Below, piece by piece: positions 49,001-61,030 of a stretch of DNA of 64,000 nucleotides. The first letter of the stretch is position 1, and every line of letters starts with the position of its first letter. The stretch is from Phorcus lineatus (Eukaryota > Mollusca > Gastropoda > Trochida > Trochidae). The notes beneath the pieces were generated by a model. It was not told where the DNA came from. It was given only the letters and a program-made list of their open reading frames with translations, and did not search any database. The position numbers and the translations under genes were made by a program. The DNA lies in assembly GCA_921293015.1 (NCBI GenBank), contig OV121081.1, positions 59,599,022-59,663,021 of the forward strand, read 5' to 3'.

Positions 49001-52000
49001 GAGAGAAAGATTTCATTCAAATATGATTCCAGGTTCAGAAACAAGGCGAGGCAAACCCTACCAAGCTCATGCTACTAATTGGACTATGCTTCCCGTACGT
49101 CTGCTGGTTTTTAGCCTACTCAGCAAGATCTGTTTTCGGCAACGTTGGGTGGCCAACGTTTAAAACGACTTTTTCTGTAAGTATTCCATTTACGTTTTCT
49201 TGACCCAAATTCGAAATAAGACGAGTTTGGATTACATTAGTTTTGCACTTTGAAAGTAAAGTACTATTTTGTCCAGAAAAAGAAAAATGGTCAAATAAGC
49301 GCTTTATCTACATTTCCAGGTCCTTGTGTTGGAGTCTTTACACAGCGTTGGAATGTGTCTCTTGCTGTTCAAAATTTTACCGGAAGTAGACATGATGCGC
49401 GCTTTGCTCTTGATGTCCTCGACCTTTGTCATACCATCGCTTTGCAAGACCATCACGTCGACCGTGGAGCAGTCCAACACACGAACACGACGTTGTGTCA
49501 GCTCTCTGCTCAGTCTCATCGCCTTCATGATACAGGTAGGGAGGGTTTCCTTTCTTAAAACTGCTATATACTTATTCAGTGGTGGTAATTTGTAAAATAA
49601 ATTCTCTGATGTTATTAGATACAATATGTTTCATTAAGCTGTAATGCATTCTGAGCTTAAGGTTCAGTTCATCAATGGTTAAAACTTGATTTTGAATAAT
49701 TGTAATGTGTATATAGTAGTAATTGTTTAAAAGGATTATACAATTTCTTGATTTTGAAAAATTATAGTTCGGAGACTTGTAAAAGGTAGCAGATTTGACA
49801 TTCCGTAAACCATATTTCATTGCATTCATTCCATTGTTTGTATGTAACATTATTACACACGTGTTCTGAATATCTTTATGAGATAATTTTGGTTATTTGA
49901 AACAAGTGTTGTGTAACCAGTTGAAAGTTATTCAACGAATGTTGTGTAACCCAAACAGGTTATTCAACGATAGTGACGTCATAATGCCGAACTACTTTAA
50001 CAATCGAGCGAGTACAAGTGATCTCTCCGTTGCCACCTCAATATTTCAGATTAACATCACACCTATATTCAAGCAGTTATCAGCAACAAAACACAACCAA
50101 ACATCACATTAAATTTGTGAATGATAAAATATTGACGTAGGTTATTTTTTGAAAAAGTATTATTTGTGTTTAAAGTAATTCTTAAGTGTTAATTTCGTCG
50201 ATGAAGCAATCGCGGCAGAGTTATCTCCCTTTAACGCTTTGTTTACATCCTGAACGTCGAGTGCATAAACAACTACAGTACGCTGTCGATGAACCGCCAC
50301 AATGACTTGAGTCATATTTTACGTCACCAATCTACTTTTCGTTCTCTCGCACTTGTCAATCATGTCAAAATGAGAGTATAGTCTCCCTTCCAACTCTGTT
50401 GTCAACCTCGCTTCCCAGAGCAATCAAGACAACCAGTTACAGGAGTACCGAGCTGTTCAGTCCATCTTTTCAGCCCCAATATATGGTGGTACTCCAAATG
50501 ATAATTTCTTTGGACCAGAAATCAAGAAAATGAGACTTGATGACCAGTAATTTCTTGTATCTAGTTTGACAGACTCGGTGTTACTTTGGGAATTGCCGTT
50601 GTTTATCTATCGTTAGCAGTGACACGTCAAATTTAGCGATGACGCGTCAAGTGTTCAGTGACGGAGAATATTGTAATTGCGTTTTGATCTGTCAAGTTGT
50701 TTGTCCGTCACTGTTTATCAAATCTTCGTACATTAAACCATATGAACAAATATAAACTCAATTCTGTTACGTATGGCTCTTTGATTCTTTTATAACTATT
50801 GTTTCAGACAAAAGAGGCAGTGTATTATTGAGCACAATGTATTCATGCGCGCTAACGTCTTTCAGTGAACATTTTGAGGTCTTCGAAGAACAATTTTCCT
50901 GTGTGTAATAAATAGATCACAAAACTCGTGGGTGTTGAATATGGAAAATATTCCAACTCAATATTTTTAAACATTTCGATTTATTCACTCGCTTTCGCTC
51001 GTGAATAAATCAAAACGTTTAAAAATATCTCGTTGGAATATTTTTCATATTCAACACCCACTCGTTTTGTAATCTCTATTTATTCTTACTTTATCAAAAG
51101 TCAACTCATTTGAACAGAAACTAAACATCATTGCCAAATTAGAATATTTTTAACAAGTTCTGAACCCAATACCTTTGTAAACCTTAACTTGAAAATATAA
51201 TATCAACGAAGCTAACGACTACGGGTATTTACGGGTAGATTTACTCCATCTGTAAAGGTTTAAAACTTGCAAATAATACTTCTACTTCTCCGTTAGAAGC
51301 GCTTGTAAAATCTCCAAATCATAATAACAGATCTCCTCGTTTGAATTCAGGTAGGGAGTGTGGTACTCTGTACGCTCTCTGGGGTCACCTTCTCTAACGA
51401 CGATAAGGAGATACTAAAAGGAGCATCAAAGTTACCATCAAACAAGGATATCATCTTTAGATCAAGTGTCACGTTCTGGTCCAACGTCTCATGGGAGATT
51501 CCTGTCTCTATGATCCTGATATCAGTGATGACGTGGGAAAACTACATCAACCACGACGCGTCGTTCCTGGGACTCAAATTGCCCTTCACAACCTGGAAGA
51601 AAAACCTCCATCTGCTCCGCCAGAGACTCTATATCTTCGTCAGTGTCTGGAAGATCGGACTCTCCATCCTCCTGGCTATTGTGTTCAGTGACGACTTCCA
51701 ATTTACACTGACCTACCCATCCCCTGTCAACGCCACAGCCTCTATACAAGCGGAAGTCTTACACTTCCAGCAATACGGTCCCATGTACGCAAATCTCGTG
51801 TCGTCCATCCTGTGTTCATATTTTGGAGGTCTTGCTTGTAAATTATGCATGCAGAAGTTTAGTTTTTCTATCCCCCTCGCCTCGGCTACGCCTCTGTGTG
51901 TTGTTGTGGTTTTGATGCAGTGTCGTTATGAGTTCGTGCCTTTCCCCGGGGACACCTTCATTTGGGTGTGTCCCACAGAACAGGATCCCTGGTTCCTATA

Positions 52001-55000
52001 TCATCTAGCGCTCCTGGGAGTCGCCTGGGTCTCACAGATCATCGTAACCTCACATGTCTGGTTCCCCTCGTCTAGTAGGATGGCAAAGATAGAAAGGTAA
52101 CTTTATTTGTAACAATTTTTGGTATTTGAAGATAGAACCCGGTTTATAAAAATCTGGATCACAAGAGTATTCTCCATTATTATTAGGTTAAATGGTAGTC
52201 AATTCGCAACAAATAGTTAGGGAAAATTTTCCTTGGATAGAAAAAGGGACGGTGAAACGTGCTACTAGTATCAACTGTTCGGTGTCAAATAAAAAAAGCA
52301 GCAAAAATGCAGCATTGCGTTTACGTTAACAGAAACGAGTTAAGTAACCTCTGCTGGGAATGATTGTATTCATCATGAAATAAAAGACAAGGTGATACAA
52401 AAAACCCTTGTTTTTGCATTAAGTTGCTAAACAAGATATTTAAAAAACCTCACTAATAGCTGGATAAAGAAGTTGTTCATCATTTATAGCTTCCAATCTC
52501 TATTCGTACTCAGTTATAGAGCCATATCTTGCTCTGTTCCAGACTGTTCCTGACACCCATGCGATGCACAATGCTGACTGACCAGTTCCTGATGTTGAGA
52601 CGACGTGTTGATGACCGAGACCGTCTCCTCCTAAACTCTCTCGACACAGACTCACTCATTGACGATGATCAGCAGAAGTCGGACTCCGCCATACCTCTCA
52701 TCTACGCATGCGCAACAATGTGGCACGAGACAACAGAGGAAATGACGTTGTTATTGAAATCAATATTCAGGTAAATGCATGGTCACAAAAGTTTTTATGG
52801 AGTGTATGATTAAATGGAATGGGATGTCCCGTGAAAGGGAGAATATTACATGAAATTCGGAAAATGAATTCATTGTCATGAATTATCTATCCTCACAATT
52901 CGTGAAGTTGCCCTGTCAAGAGTTCTAAGATATATGGGACGTAGGTCAGACGGTGGGAAATCATAGATTACAGTGAAATAGATTTATCCTGTTTTCTCCT
53001 TTCTTTGGAATCTATAACGTTTCCGAATGTGAAGCTTATGATGACCCATCATTAATTGTGATTTTCATTCTTGCTTCCTTTCTTCAGGATTGATATTGAC
53101 CATAGCGCCCGCTATCTGGCGCAGAAGTACTACGGCATAAGAGACCCGGACTACTACGAATTCGAAGGTAAATTATTAATATTTAACACTTACTCTTCAT
53201 TATTCTATTCTGTATTAGGCGTTTTATTTCTACTTGTGATGTCGTTGACTAAATATTATACCACCAATACAATGTGGATTTCTAAATTCTTAAATATAGA
53301 CAGACAGATACCTTTATTAGCACAAGCCATTTTGGCCCCTGTCCATTACAAATACATTGTTTTACAATACGAACAGGATGGCGAGGATATACTGAAATAT
53401 AATCAGCTACAGCGGGCTTTAAATGCGTTAAAGCAATATTTAGCTAACGATTTCATTTCTTTTACATTTCTAGTTTACATCAATGATATAAATATAGCCT
53501 CGACTCAGTAACTATCAGCAGTTCGAATAATCAACTTTGATAAATAAGGACTCCTTCCAATAATTATAAGTTATAATACTCCTATTCATTACTGTTTGTA
53601 GCACACATTTTGTTCGACGACGCGATGGAGCTGACGGATGACGACAAGATGGTCCCCAACTCTTACGTCAGTGATCTCATAGGCTGTGTGGACGAAGCCC
53701 TCAGGTGATTCTTCATGGAATAACATCTAAACAACAAAGTAACACATAAGAATCTTTAAAATGGCAGGATTTGAAAAAGTGAAGTCAAGATACATGCAAG
53801 ACATGACGATCAGTAAGGCTTTGGCTGTCCAAGTCTTCAGATGGCAAAGCTTTTTAAAGATGTATCAAAACTCAAAAAATAATATTTAATGATTCGTTTG
53901 CTCTTAATTTCAACACATGTACTTATAAAAAAATACAAATTTATGGTAAAAAAATTGCGGTTTCTTTTATTTACAGTATAACAATCATTTATCGTGAAAT
54001 GATTTATGATGTGTGTTTAGGTTTTCATGATTTCATGTAATTCCTACCCCCAGTTCAGTCCACGAGCGACAGTTGTTCCTAGGTCCACCAACTAGAATCC
54101 CTACCCCCTACGGAGGACGCCTGACGTGGAACCTGCCCGGGGGTACCACCCTGAATGTTCACCTGAAGGACAAGATGAAGATAAGGCACAAGAAAAGATG
54201 GTCACAGGTAAGTTAGCATCTTCCTATATCATTTGTTACTCATGGGTAATGGTCCCGGTCTAAAATTCTCTATCTGCATTCCTACGAGTTGCAATCTCAC
54301 TGAAATTAGCTCGAAACTCGCTGTGTTTCTTGTTCTGACCACTGCCCCCTTGACAGCCAGATTATTTCGGCCAATAATAATCGAGCATGGAAAGACATCG
54401 GCAACGTTTGAACTATCATATATAACATCACATCTAACCTTTGTATCTCGAAATACAAGCTTTTTCTGAATGAACCTGAGAAAAGCCGAGCTTGGATTAA
54501 CGTAAAATGGTCGTGTGTTTGTCTACTATCATGACGAATACCTTCATGTTTGGTCGGAAATTAAGCCATGTCTGCGACCTCGAGGAAGTTGGGAAGAGTT
54601 ACTATCGTGGCAATATTTGTTCGGTTTGGCTTCTTCTTCGTCCAAAATCAGTATTTAGGAAGTAAGAATAATCATATCTACCAATCAGAATAACCACACA
54701 TTATCGAAAAGGCCTATAAAACATCTAGGTCGACTATCATTTTGTCAAAACATGTTTAGGAATTCATTTCTAATTATAAATTTCGAAGTAAGAATTTCTC
54801 TGAATGGGGGCACATAGATAAATCAACTGAAGCACGATCAGAAACATTTGCAGTTAAATATGATAAGTGACATACAGTTACAAAATGGGAACTCAGAAAG
54901 TGTGCAGTGGTTTTTCACAGGGAAAGGGCTTCAGAGCGTCCATAAATTCATTCATTCATTGATGATCGGACAAAAGCTATATGTACGCAGACCTGTGACT

Positions 55001-58000
55001 GGTTAAATTAATTTAAGGTGAAAGGTCACGGTCAAGGTCGTCTGACACGACTCTTATGGAGCCAAGGTCAGATCATGAAACGCGATGATATACGAGGGAC
55101 AAGTGTCGTGCTGAATTCAATGAGTTTGTACGAGTTTCACGATGAACTCCCTGGCTGGTAACAATATTCATTCGCTCCTAGTAGGATGGGATATGAGTGT
55201 AATGTGATATTTATAAATCATTGCAAGTTTAAGATTAACAGTAATACAAGGTGGGATGTCACTTACAATTTTATTAAATAATGTTTTGTTTGAAAATGTT
55301 GGCTGATTTGCTTGATCCATGTGTACGACAAATGGCCAGAAAAATATACCTCCATTTTGGGTTAAGCTATATCTTTATATGTCAATGTCTTTGCTTTTGA
55401 ACATTTGATAACAGCTTGTAAACTCATTTTATAAGATTGTATCACCGCATGTCTTCTATATTCCCTGTATTATGCATTCGAACTTTGTAATTGTATTTTA
55501 TTAATTGTATACTGGATAGGCCTTTCTTTCAAATTTATTAATTTTTCTTAATTAAATCTGTGACAAAACATAAACATTATCTCAGCAATGCTGTAAACTC
55601 TTTGTAAGGTGATGTACATGTACTACTTGCTTGGGTACCGAATCTTGGCTGAACCGGAGAACTCTGACGACAACCTTAGTGACGTCAAGGCTCAAGTCGA
55701 TAAAGTGAGGCTGACGCCATCACAACTGCGCAGGCGTAGACGATGCGCGCATTTCACCCGAAGTGTCATATTCAACAACGTTTCTGAAGAGGTTCAAACA
55801 CGGGTAAGCAAATTCAACAACGCCCAATCAGAAACAATATGGGTCCGTTTTTATATGAAGTTTACCTTTTGATCTAACAGTCTGTAGATCTAAGCTTCCC
55901 TTCACAAAGTAAGGTTCTCCTATGTTAAATTGTCGCCGTGACCAATGTTTATTAACCTTCTTTTCTCTTTAGCAGCGATTTAAGACAATGTTTATAAACA
56001 TTTCGTCTGCTTAATTTTCAAGGGAGATAATTCTAATCTTACAAGTCTACTTAGGCAGGAAGAGTTATCTCCCTTTGACTACTAACAGGATTTTAGTATT
56101 CGAGCAGATCATGAATAAATAATAAAGTTCAAAATTCTTAGCTATATGTAACCTAAATAAAGTCTGGTTTGTGAAATGGCTGATACATAAAACAGTTGTC
56201 TTAACTCACTTTCAACATCAATAGATAGGACTTCTGTTATTTTGATATCCTAAACCTGAATATATAATACACATATCACAGACACCACATCCGTTCTAAT
56301 TGGATAACATTAATAACCTCCTCCAGCTCTGATATGATTGCGTTTGATATTTTCCTTTTAAATAGCCTCTAACAAATAATGCATGGTGAACATGTCTCCT
56401 TCTATAAGGCCCCTGTAGTGGTACAACATTTAATTCCACGAATTGCAAAGAATCTTTGTCAATGACGCTGAATCAAAAGTCAGTGATTCTCTAGCCACGA
56501 TGTGTTCAGTGTTGCCTACAATCAGGAATAAAACGGCTTCCTGTAAAGCAACTTCTTTACTAAGAGAATCACGAGGTTACTAAAACCCAATTGATTATTC
56601 AAGTTGTTTCTCTGTACCCAAGGCTGAGAACACCTTTATCCTGGCGCTTGACGGTGATGTCGACTTCCGGCCCGATGCAGTGCGACTTCTCGTGGACAGG
56701 ATGCGGAAGAATAAGAAAGTCGGGGCAGCTTGTGGACGAATCCATCCAACCGGAAACGGTAACTTAACGTTTGTGTGTGTCAGAATACTGGATGCAATGT
56801 TATTTGGTTAAGTCATGTAATCGCTATCTGTTCCATCGTCCCATCATCGTCTGACTATTCATTTGTCCTTTTCCTCTGGCTGCTTATGTTACGTTATGCA
56901 GACTTGAAGCTCGATGTTATTAACGATTTATTGCTATGACATTTGTCACTCTTAGAATTTTAGAGCATAGAGGAGGTAATCGACGATATTTATGAACAGT
57001 TAATTAACGCATGTTCATGAAAACCCAAAGAAATGTATTCTTGACTTTGAGGTTTTGGATAAGTCTGTCGAGTTTCAACACTAGACTACGATATTTTGAT
57101 ATGGTGCAAACTCCATCGGAGGATCATTCCTGAAACCATTTGATAATAAGACGCGGTTTGTCTCGTTGATTATCGTAAAACATAGTACCGGTCTTCTGTA
57201 GAACGCCATAAACTAAAAACGTTATATAAAATATACACATGCGTTTTGTAAAAGAATGTTTTATTTCACCAATCAAAATAATTCATTTTGTAGCTGCATG
57301 CAAACATTTGTGTATTTTTAACGATATCATGTTTGATATATAACACCAACATTTTCTTTTGTCATCAAGGACCCATGATCTGGTACCAAGCGTTCGAGTA
57401 CGCTATCGGTCATTGGCTGCAGAAGTCGACGGAGCACGTGTTTGGGTGTGTGTTGTGTGCTCCCGGTTGTTTTACGCTCTTCAGGGGATCCGCTCTCATG
57501 GACGACAACATCACCAGGATGTACGCTAAAACTTCCACAAATGCCGGCGACTATGTACAGTACGATCAAGGTAATCTTCGAAATATAACATTATCTAATT
57601 AATGTTTAACTGTATATATATCTTATGCTGGTGTTTATACACACACGAAATGGAACAGCTGAATTTCCCTTATTTATTTGAGTTATTTGAGTTTTTTTAT
57701 AACTTATTCTAAAATCTGATTCAATAATTATATTGAGTACCTCTACTTTCTTTTTTAATTATTTGATGAATGAGAGGTTTGATTTTAAATTTTCCATTCT
57801 GAAATATTTAGAATAAAGATATAAAATGAATAATATGATACTTATAAAAGGACGTTTTGGATGTTGTGATTAGCTAGAAATATCATGTCTTTTAAGAGTA
57901 ACTTTAAATCACAGAAACATCTAACATTCACATATAACATCATAATTCATCAACCTTTATTCCTTTTTCTTTCTAGGAGAGGACAGATGGCTCAGTACAC

Positions 58001-59901
58001 TGCTTATTCAACAAGGATACAGAATAGACTACTGCGCAGCCGCAGACGCCTTCACCCATGCCCCTGAAACATTCTCGGAGTTCTTCAACCAGCGACGTCG
58101 GTGGGGTCCGTCAACCCTCGCCAACATCATCGACCTGCTGAGGACATGGACAACAGCGGTGAAGATCAACGACAACCTCAGCACCCCATACATCTTCTAC
58201 CAGGTGGCTCTCCTCGTGTCAACAATCCTTGGGCCGGCAACTGTCTTGCTTATGATGGCCGGAGCCTACTCGGTCGTCTTCAAAACCACTGTCGTTGAAT
58301 CACACATTTTGTCCATCATCCCAGCTATATGCTACATATTTGTCTGTATTTACACAAAGTCCCAGACTCAACTTGTTGTCGGAGCGTTCTTGAGTGCCTT
58401 TTACTCCATCGTAATGACAATTGTGTTGGTTGGTACAGCTCGAACTAGCATAGACGGGTCCATCACGAGTCCAAACGCCGTGTTCCTCATAATGTTGGTG
58501 TTTATGTTCATCACTGCAGCCATGATGCATCCGGAAGAGTTCAGCTGTGTACTTCCGGGTCTGTTGTACTTCATATGTATTCCTGCCAGTTTTCTTGTTC
58601 TCAACATCTACTTCCTTTGCAATCTGAACGTTGTCTCATGGGGAACCAGAGAAGCGCCAAAGAAGAAGACACTGGAAGAACTCGAACAAGAGAAGCGGGA
58701 AGAGGAAGAAAAGAAAAATAAAAAGAACGAGAAGAGTGGATTCCTGGGATGGCTCGGGCTGAGACAAGTTATCAGTGAACTTGGCAACGTGTTTAATGAA
58801 CTGCGGTGTATGTTGTACGAATCCTTCAAACTGAATGAAACAATCCAGCGAAAGAAAACAGATCAGCTTCTCGAGGAGTTGATTGTCGAGTTGAGGGCCA
58901 CCAGACTGGGCTCAGTGGAATCGGTGGACAGCGATAGCAATGTGTCCACAGAACAGACCTCAGTCACAGAGGTGAAAAGCGAGGTTCCTTTCAAAGGTAT
59001 TAAACAAACGCAGCAAGGCCCTTTAGTTCCGGCCCAACAGGCACCTGACGTGCCTACCTGGCTACAAAAGGAAGATCCCAAACATCCTGGATGGCTCTCA
59101 AGTCGTACAGTGGGGCTTGGCCCAGTAATTCATCTAAGTGAAAGGGAGAATACATTTTGGCTCCAACTAATCAAGAAATATCTTCATCCTATCGTTGATA
59201 CCAAGGAACACAAAGAGAAGATGTCTAGTGACCTGAAGTCTCTGAGAAACAATGTAGTGTTTGGCTTCTTCATGGTCACATCTTTGTGGGTGGTCTTCTT
59301 CCTGCAGCTGGAGGTTCTTCAGAACGAACTCAAAGAGTTTATGTTCATTAAAATTCCAAGGTTAGACCCCAATGCAGATCCGCTTACATTCCAACCATTT
59401 GGACTAGCCTTCTTTGCCTTCTTTGCAGTTATTGCCGTCTTCCAGTATTTCGGGATGGTGATCCATCGGTGGGGAACCATCCTCCACATGCTCTCAATTA
59501 CAACGATATCTTTAGGACATAACTTCACTGAGAAGGATAAGATCAAAGATATTATCCTCAAGGTAGCAAACCTACAGAAGATGAGGGACATTGAATACGA
59601 GCCCGACCCTGACTACAATGAACCCATCCCTGACTATGAGGGTGATGATGCAGGGTCTGTCATCTCCACTGCAGACCGACCACCCCCCTCGTACCACACA
59701 CAAGACGTGCCTGTGGGGTACCAAAGACGCAACAGTGGGATCTTCAACAGGCAAGGACAGCCGACTGGGACGTCTCTGCACAGCGTGTTTGAGAAGAGGT
59801 TTAGAAATGAACTGGGGCGTGTGATGCATCCTCGAAATCCAAGGAATGACTTTGCTGTTAGCATGAATGGCTATCCTGAACCCGACATGACTCACTACTA
59901 G
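46055..59901 (+). CDS. Chitin synthase (animal type, without myosin head), complete
   Basis: Integral-membrane glycosyltransferase (family 2) that polymerises UDP-GlcNAc into chitin. Exons: 46055-46438, 46972-47060, 48460-48637, 49033-49176, 49320-49535, 51351-52096, 52543-52770, 53088-53167, 53602-53704, 54054-54207, 55609-55803, 56623-56758, 57370-57570, 57977-59901. They total 4,779 bases, or 1,592 codons plus stop, and all junctions are GT-AG and in phase. Layout: hydrophilic N-terminus (1-128), acidic linker, many membrane helices (about 160-650), then the cytosolic catalytic domain with ILFDDAMELTD (about 691), KKRWSQVMYMYYLLGYR (about 769), ALDGDVDF (849-854), EDRW (953-956) and QRRRW (990-994). 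A second membrane cluster follows, then SWGTRE (1172-1177), a charged coiled-coil, two more helices and a proline-rich tail. The start was chosen for its context (AAAATGAGC) and lack of upstream coding; an added 5' exon cannot be excluded. Confidence 0.93.
46439..46971 (+). other. Chitin synthase intron 1 and other small introns
   Basis: AT-rich intron with GTGAGT donor and CACAG acceptor. Introns 2 (47061-48459), 3 (48638-49032), 4 (49177-49319, the shortest), 6 (52097-52542), 7 (52771-53087), 9 (53705-54053), 10 (54208-55608), 11 (55804-56622), 12 (56759-57369) and 13 (57571-57976) likewise hold no recognisable gene. Intron 11 contains an AGGGAGATAA/TTATCTCCCT inverted pair at 56021-56074. 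Confidence 0.85.
49536..51350 (+). other. Chitin synthase intron 5, the largest intron
   Basis: About 1.8 kb. It holds a two-copy repeat with TTGTGTAACC and TTATTCAACGA near 49905-49970, and a short coding-like segment around 50420-50548 ending in a stop that I cannot assign. A strong foldback lies at 50907-51084. The acceptor TTGAATTCAG leads into exon 6. Confidence 0.85.
50907..51084. mobile_element. Foldback (MITE-like) element in chitin synthase intron 5
   Basis: Two arms of about 80 bp, starting AATAAATAG on the left and ending CTATTTATT on the right, are near-perfect reverse complements around the short spacer TCGCTTTCGCTC. Arms include GGGTGTTGAATATG and its inverse. In the primary transcript this would form a long hairpin about 270 bases upstream of the exon 6 acceptor. 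Confidence 0.85.
51351..52096 (+). CDS. Chitin synthase exon 6, N-terminal membrane region
   Basis: Part of the chitin synthase gene: 746 bases, the largest exon apart from the last. It encodes about five hydrophobic segments (for example SVTFWSNVSWEIPVSMILIS and LYHLALLGVAWVSQIIV) with short loops, ending at a phase-2 donor after KIERL. Membrane-rich N-terminal regions of this kind precede the catalytic domain in animal chitin synthases and are poorly conserved in sequence. Confidence 0.9.
53168..53601 (+). other. Chitin synthase intron 8 with a long in-frame open stretch
   Basis: The exon 8 frame continues past its GTAAAT donor for about 114 codons before a stop at 53509-53511. The extension is very rich in TTA leucine codons, unlike the flanking exons, and contains one hydrophobic stretch (LFYSVLGVLFLLVMSL). 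The spliced reading (YEFE joined to AHILFDDA) is well conserved in the family, so splicing is the main form; retention would give a truncated protein. Confidence 0.6.
57977..59901 (+). CDS. Chitin synthase last exon: catalytic C-part, membrane cluster and tail
   Basis: A single 1,925-base exon encodes 640 complete codons plus stop. It carries EDRW (57979-57990) and QRRRW (58090-58104), both signatures of processive chitin synthases. Next comes a run of hydrophobic segments to about 58640, SWGTRE, and a Lys/Glu-rich coiled-coil (KKKTLEELEQEKREEEEKK). An acidic Ser-rich linker leads to two helices (VVFGFFMVTSLWVVFFLQLE and LAFFAFFAVIAVFQYFGMV). The tail is rich in Asp, Pro and Tyr and includes PPSY (59683-59694). 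It has no intron, while the 5' half of the gene has 13. Confidence 0.93.
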
Positions 59902-60650
59902 CTGTTAGGTTAAAGCACTCAAATTAGCCATTCGGATTTGTTAATTAACATTTTAGGCAATTAAATGCGAAAGTCTTTTAGAGTATTTCAGGCTAAAAAA
60001 GTAAGGCTTACAGAACATATTTATTCAGTACGACACGACAAATGCATGAACAGCGTGACATTTTTATTTATACGTAACATTCGAATATCGAATTATTGTT
60101 AGTAGGTGATTTCATGACATATTGTGCAATGTACGACAGATATTTTTATACATATATATATATATCAGTCATATTCGACAATTTACATTTTGTACAATTT
60201 TGATTTGTTTACATTTTGTATGATTTATTATCTAAATTATTTTCTATTTATGCAACCTAATATGTGCTAAAAACTTTTAGAAATAATGTGTTCTCTGCCC
60301 TGTATTACTTTTCTTTGATAAGATTGTTAACAATTTGATGTTCTTATACGTATGTTGTAAAAATCCCTTATCTTTGTTGAGAAATTATGTCTATCATTGT
60401 GTTGGCAAGATTGTGTGACAAATTTTATGTCAAAGCATAGTCACTGTAAGAATGTGGTATCCTTATAGTTTCAATGTAAGGAGGTAGTAGCGTAATAGCG
60501 TTGTTATCAACGCGATCGGATCTATTTGAGAACTCCCTGGATTGTTACCAGAAAGGATTGACCGCGGATCACCAAGGATATATACTTGTCTGTTTTTATT
60601 TATTTTGGTGGAATTTTAAGTTTAATGTGAATCAATGATTATTAATAAAG
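59902..60650 (+). other. Chitin synthase 3' UTR with polyadenylation signal
   Basis: AT-rich sequence with no open frame follows the stop. AATAAA at 60644-60649 is a good candidate end signal, giving a UTR of about 760 bases. Further AATAAA copies at about 60714-60736 are alternatives. A short (TA)n run lies near 60150-60165. Confidence 0.6.
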
Positions 60651-61030
60651 AAGGAAATCAACTTTTGGTGTTGGTATTTATATTAATCATATAATGGAGA
60701 GTGTTATCAGTGCAATAAAACTAATAAAACAATAAAACTGAAGATGAACCTGGCATCTGAATCTGAAAAACATGCAAGATAGGTCAAAAGATGAACTAAT
60801 TTCTCAGATCTAGATCTAGATATACCATGCATTACAAAAACAATAACTTGTTTTGAAAGAGCTGTCAAATTTGTAAGACGTTTCCCTAAAAAACCCAGCA
60901 ACAACAACAAGAACAACAAGCAGACAGAGTCAGCTATATCCCCCGCCAAAGGGAAAGGGTGGTTAAGGATACTAGTTGTGGAATATTGAACAGTGATCAT
61001 GTTGTTTTTCTACAAACAACCTTTAAGAAA

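Noticed and set aside
54233..54469. 78-codon frame with CIPTSCNLTE, reminiscent of NRF-type proteins
   Set aside because: Short, inside chitin synthase intron 10, and without further family motifs; judged chance resemblance.
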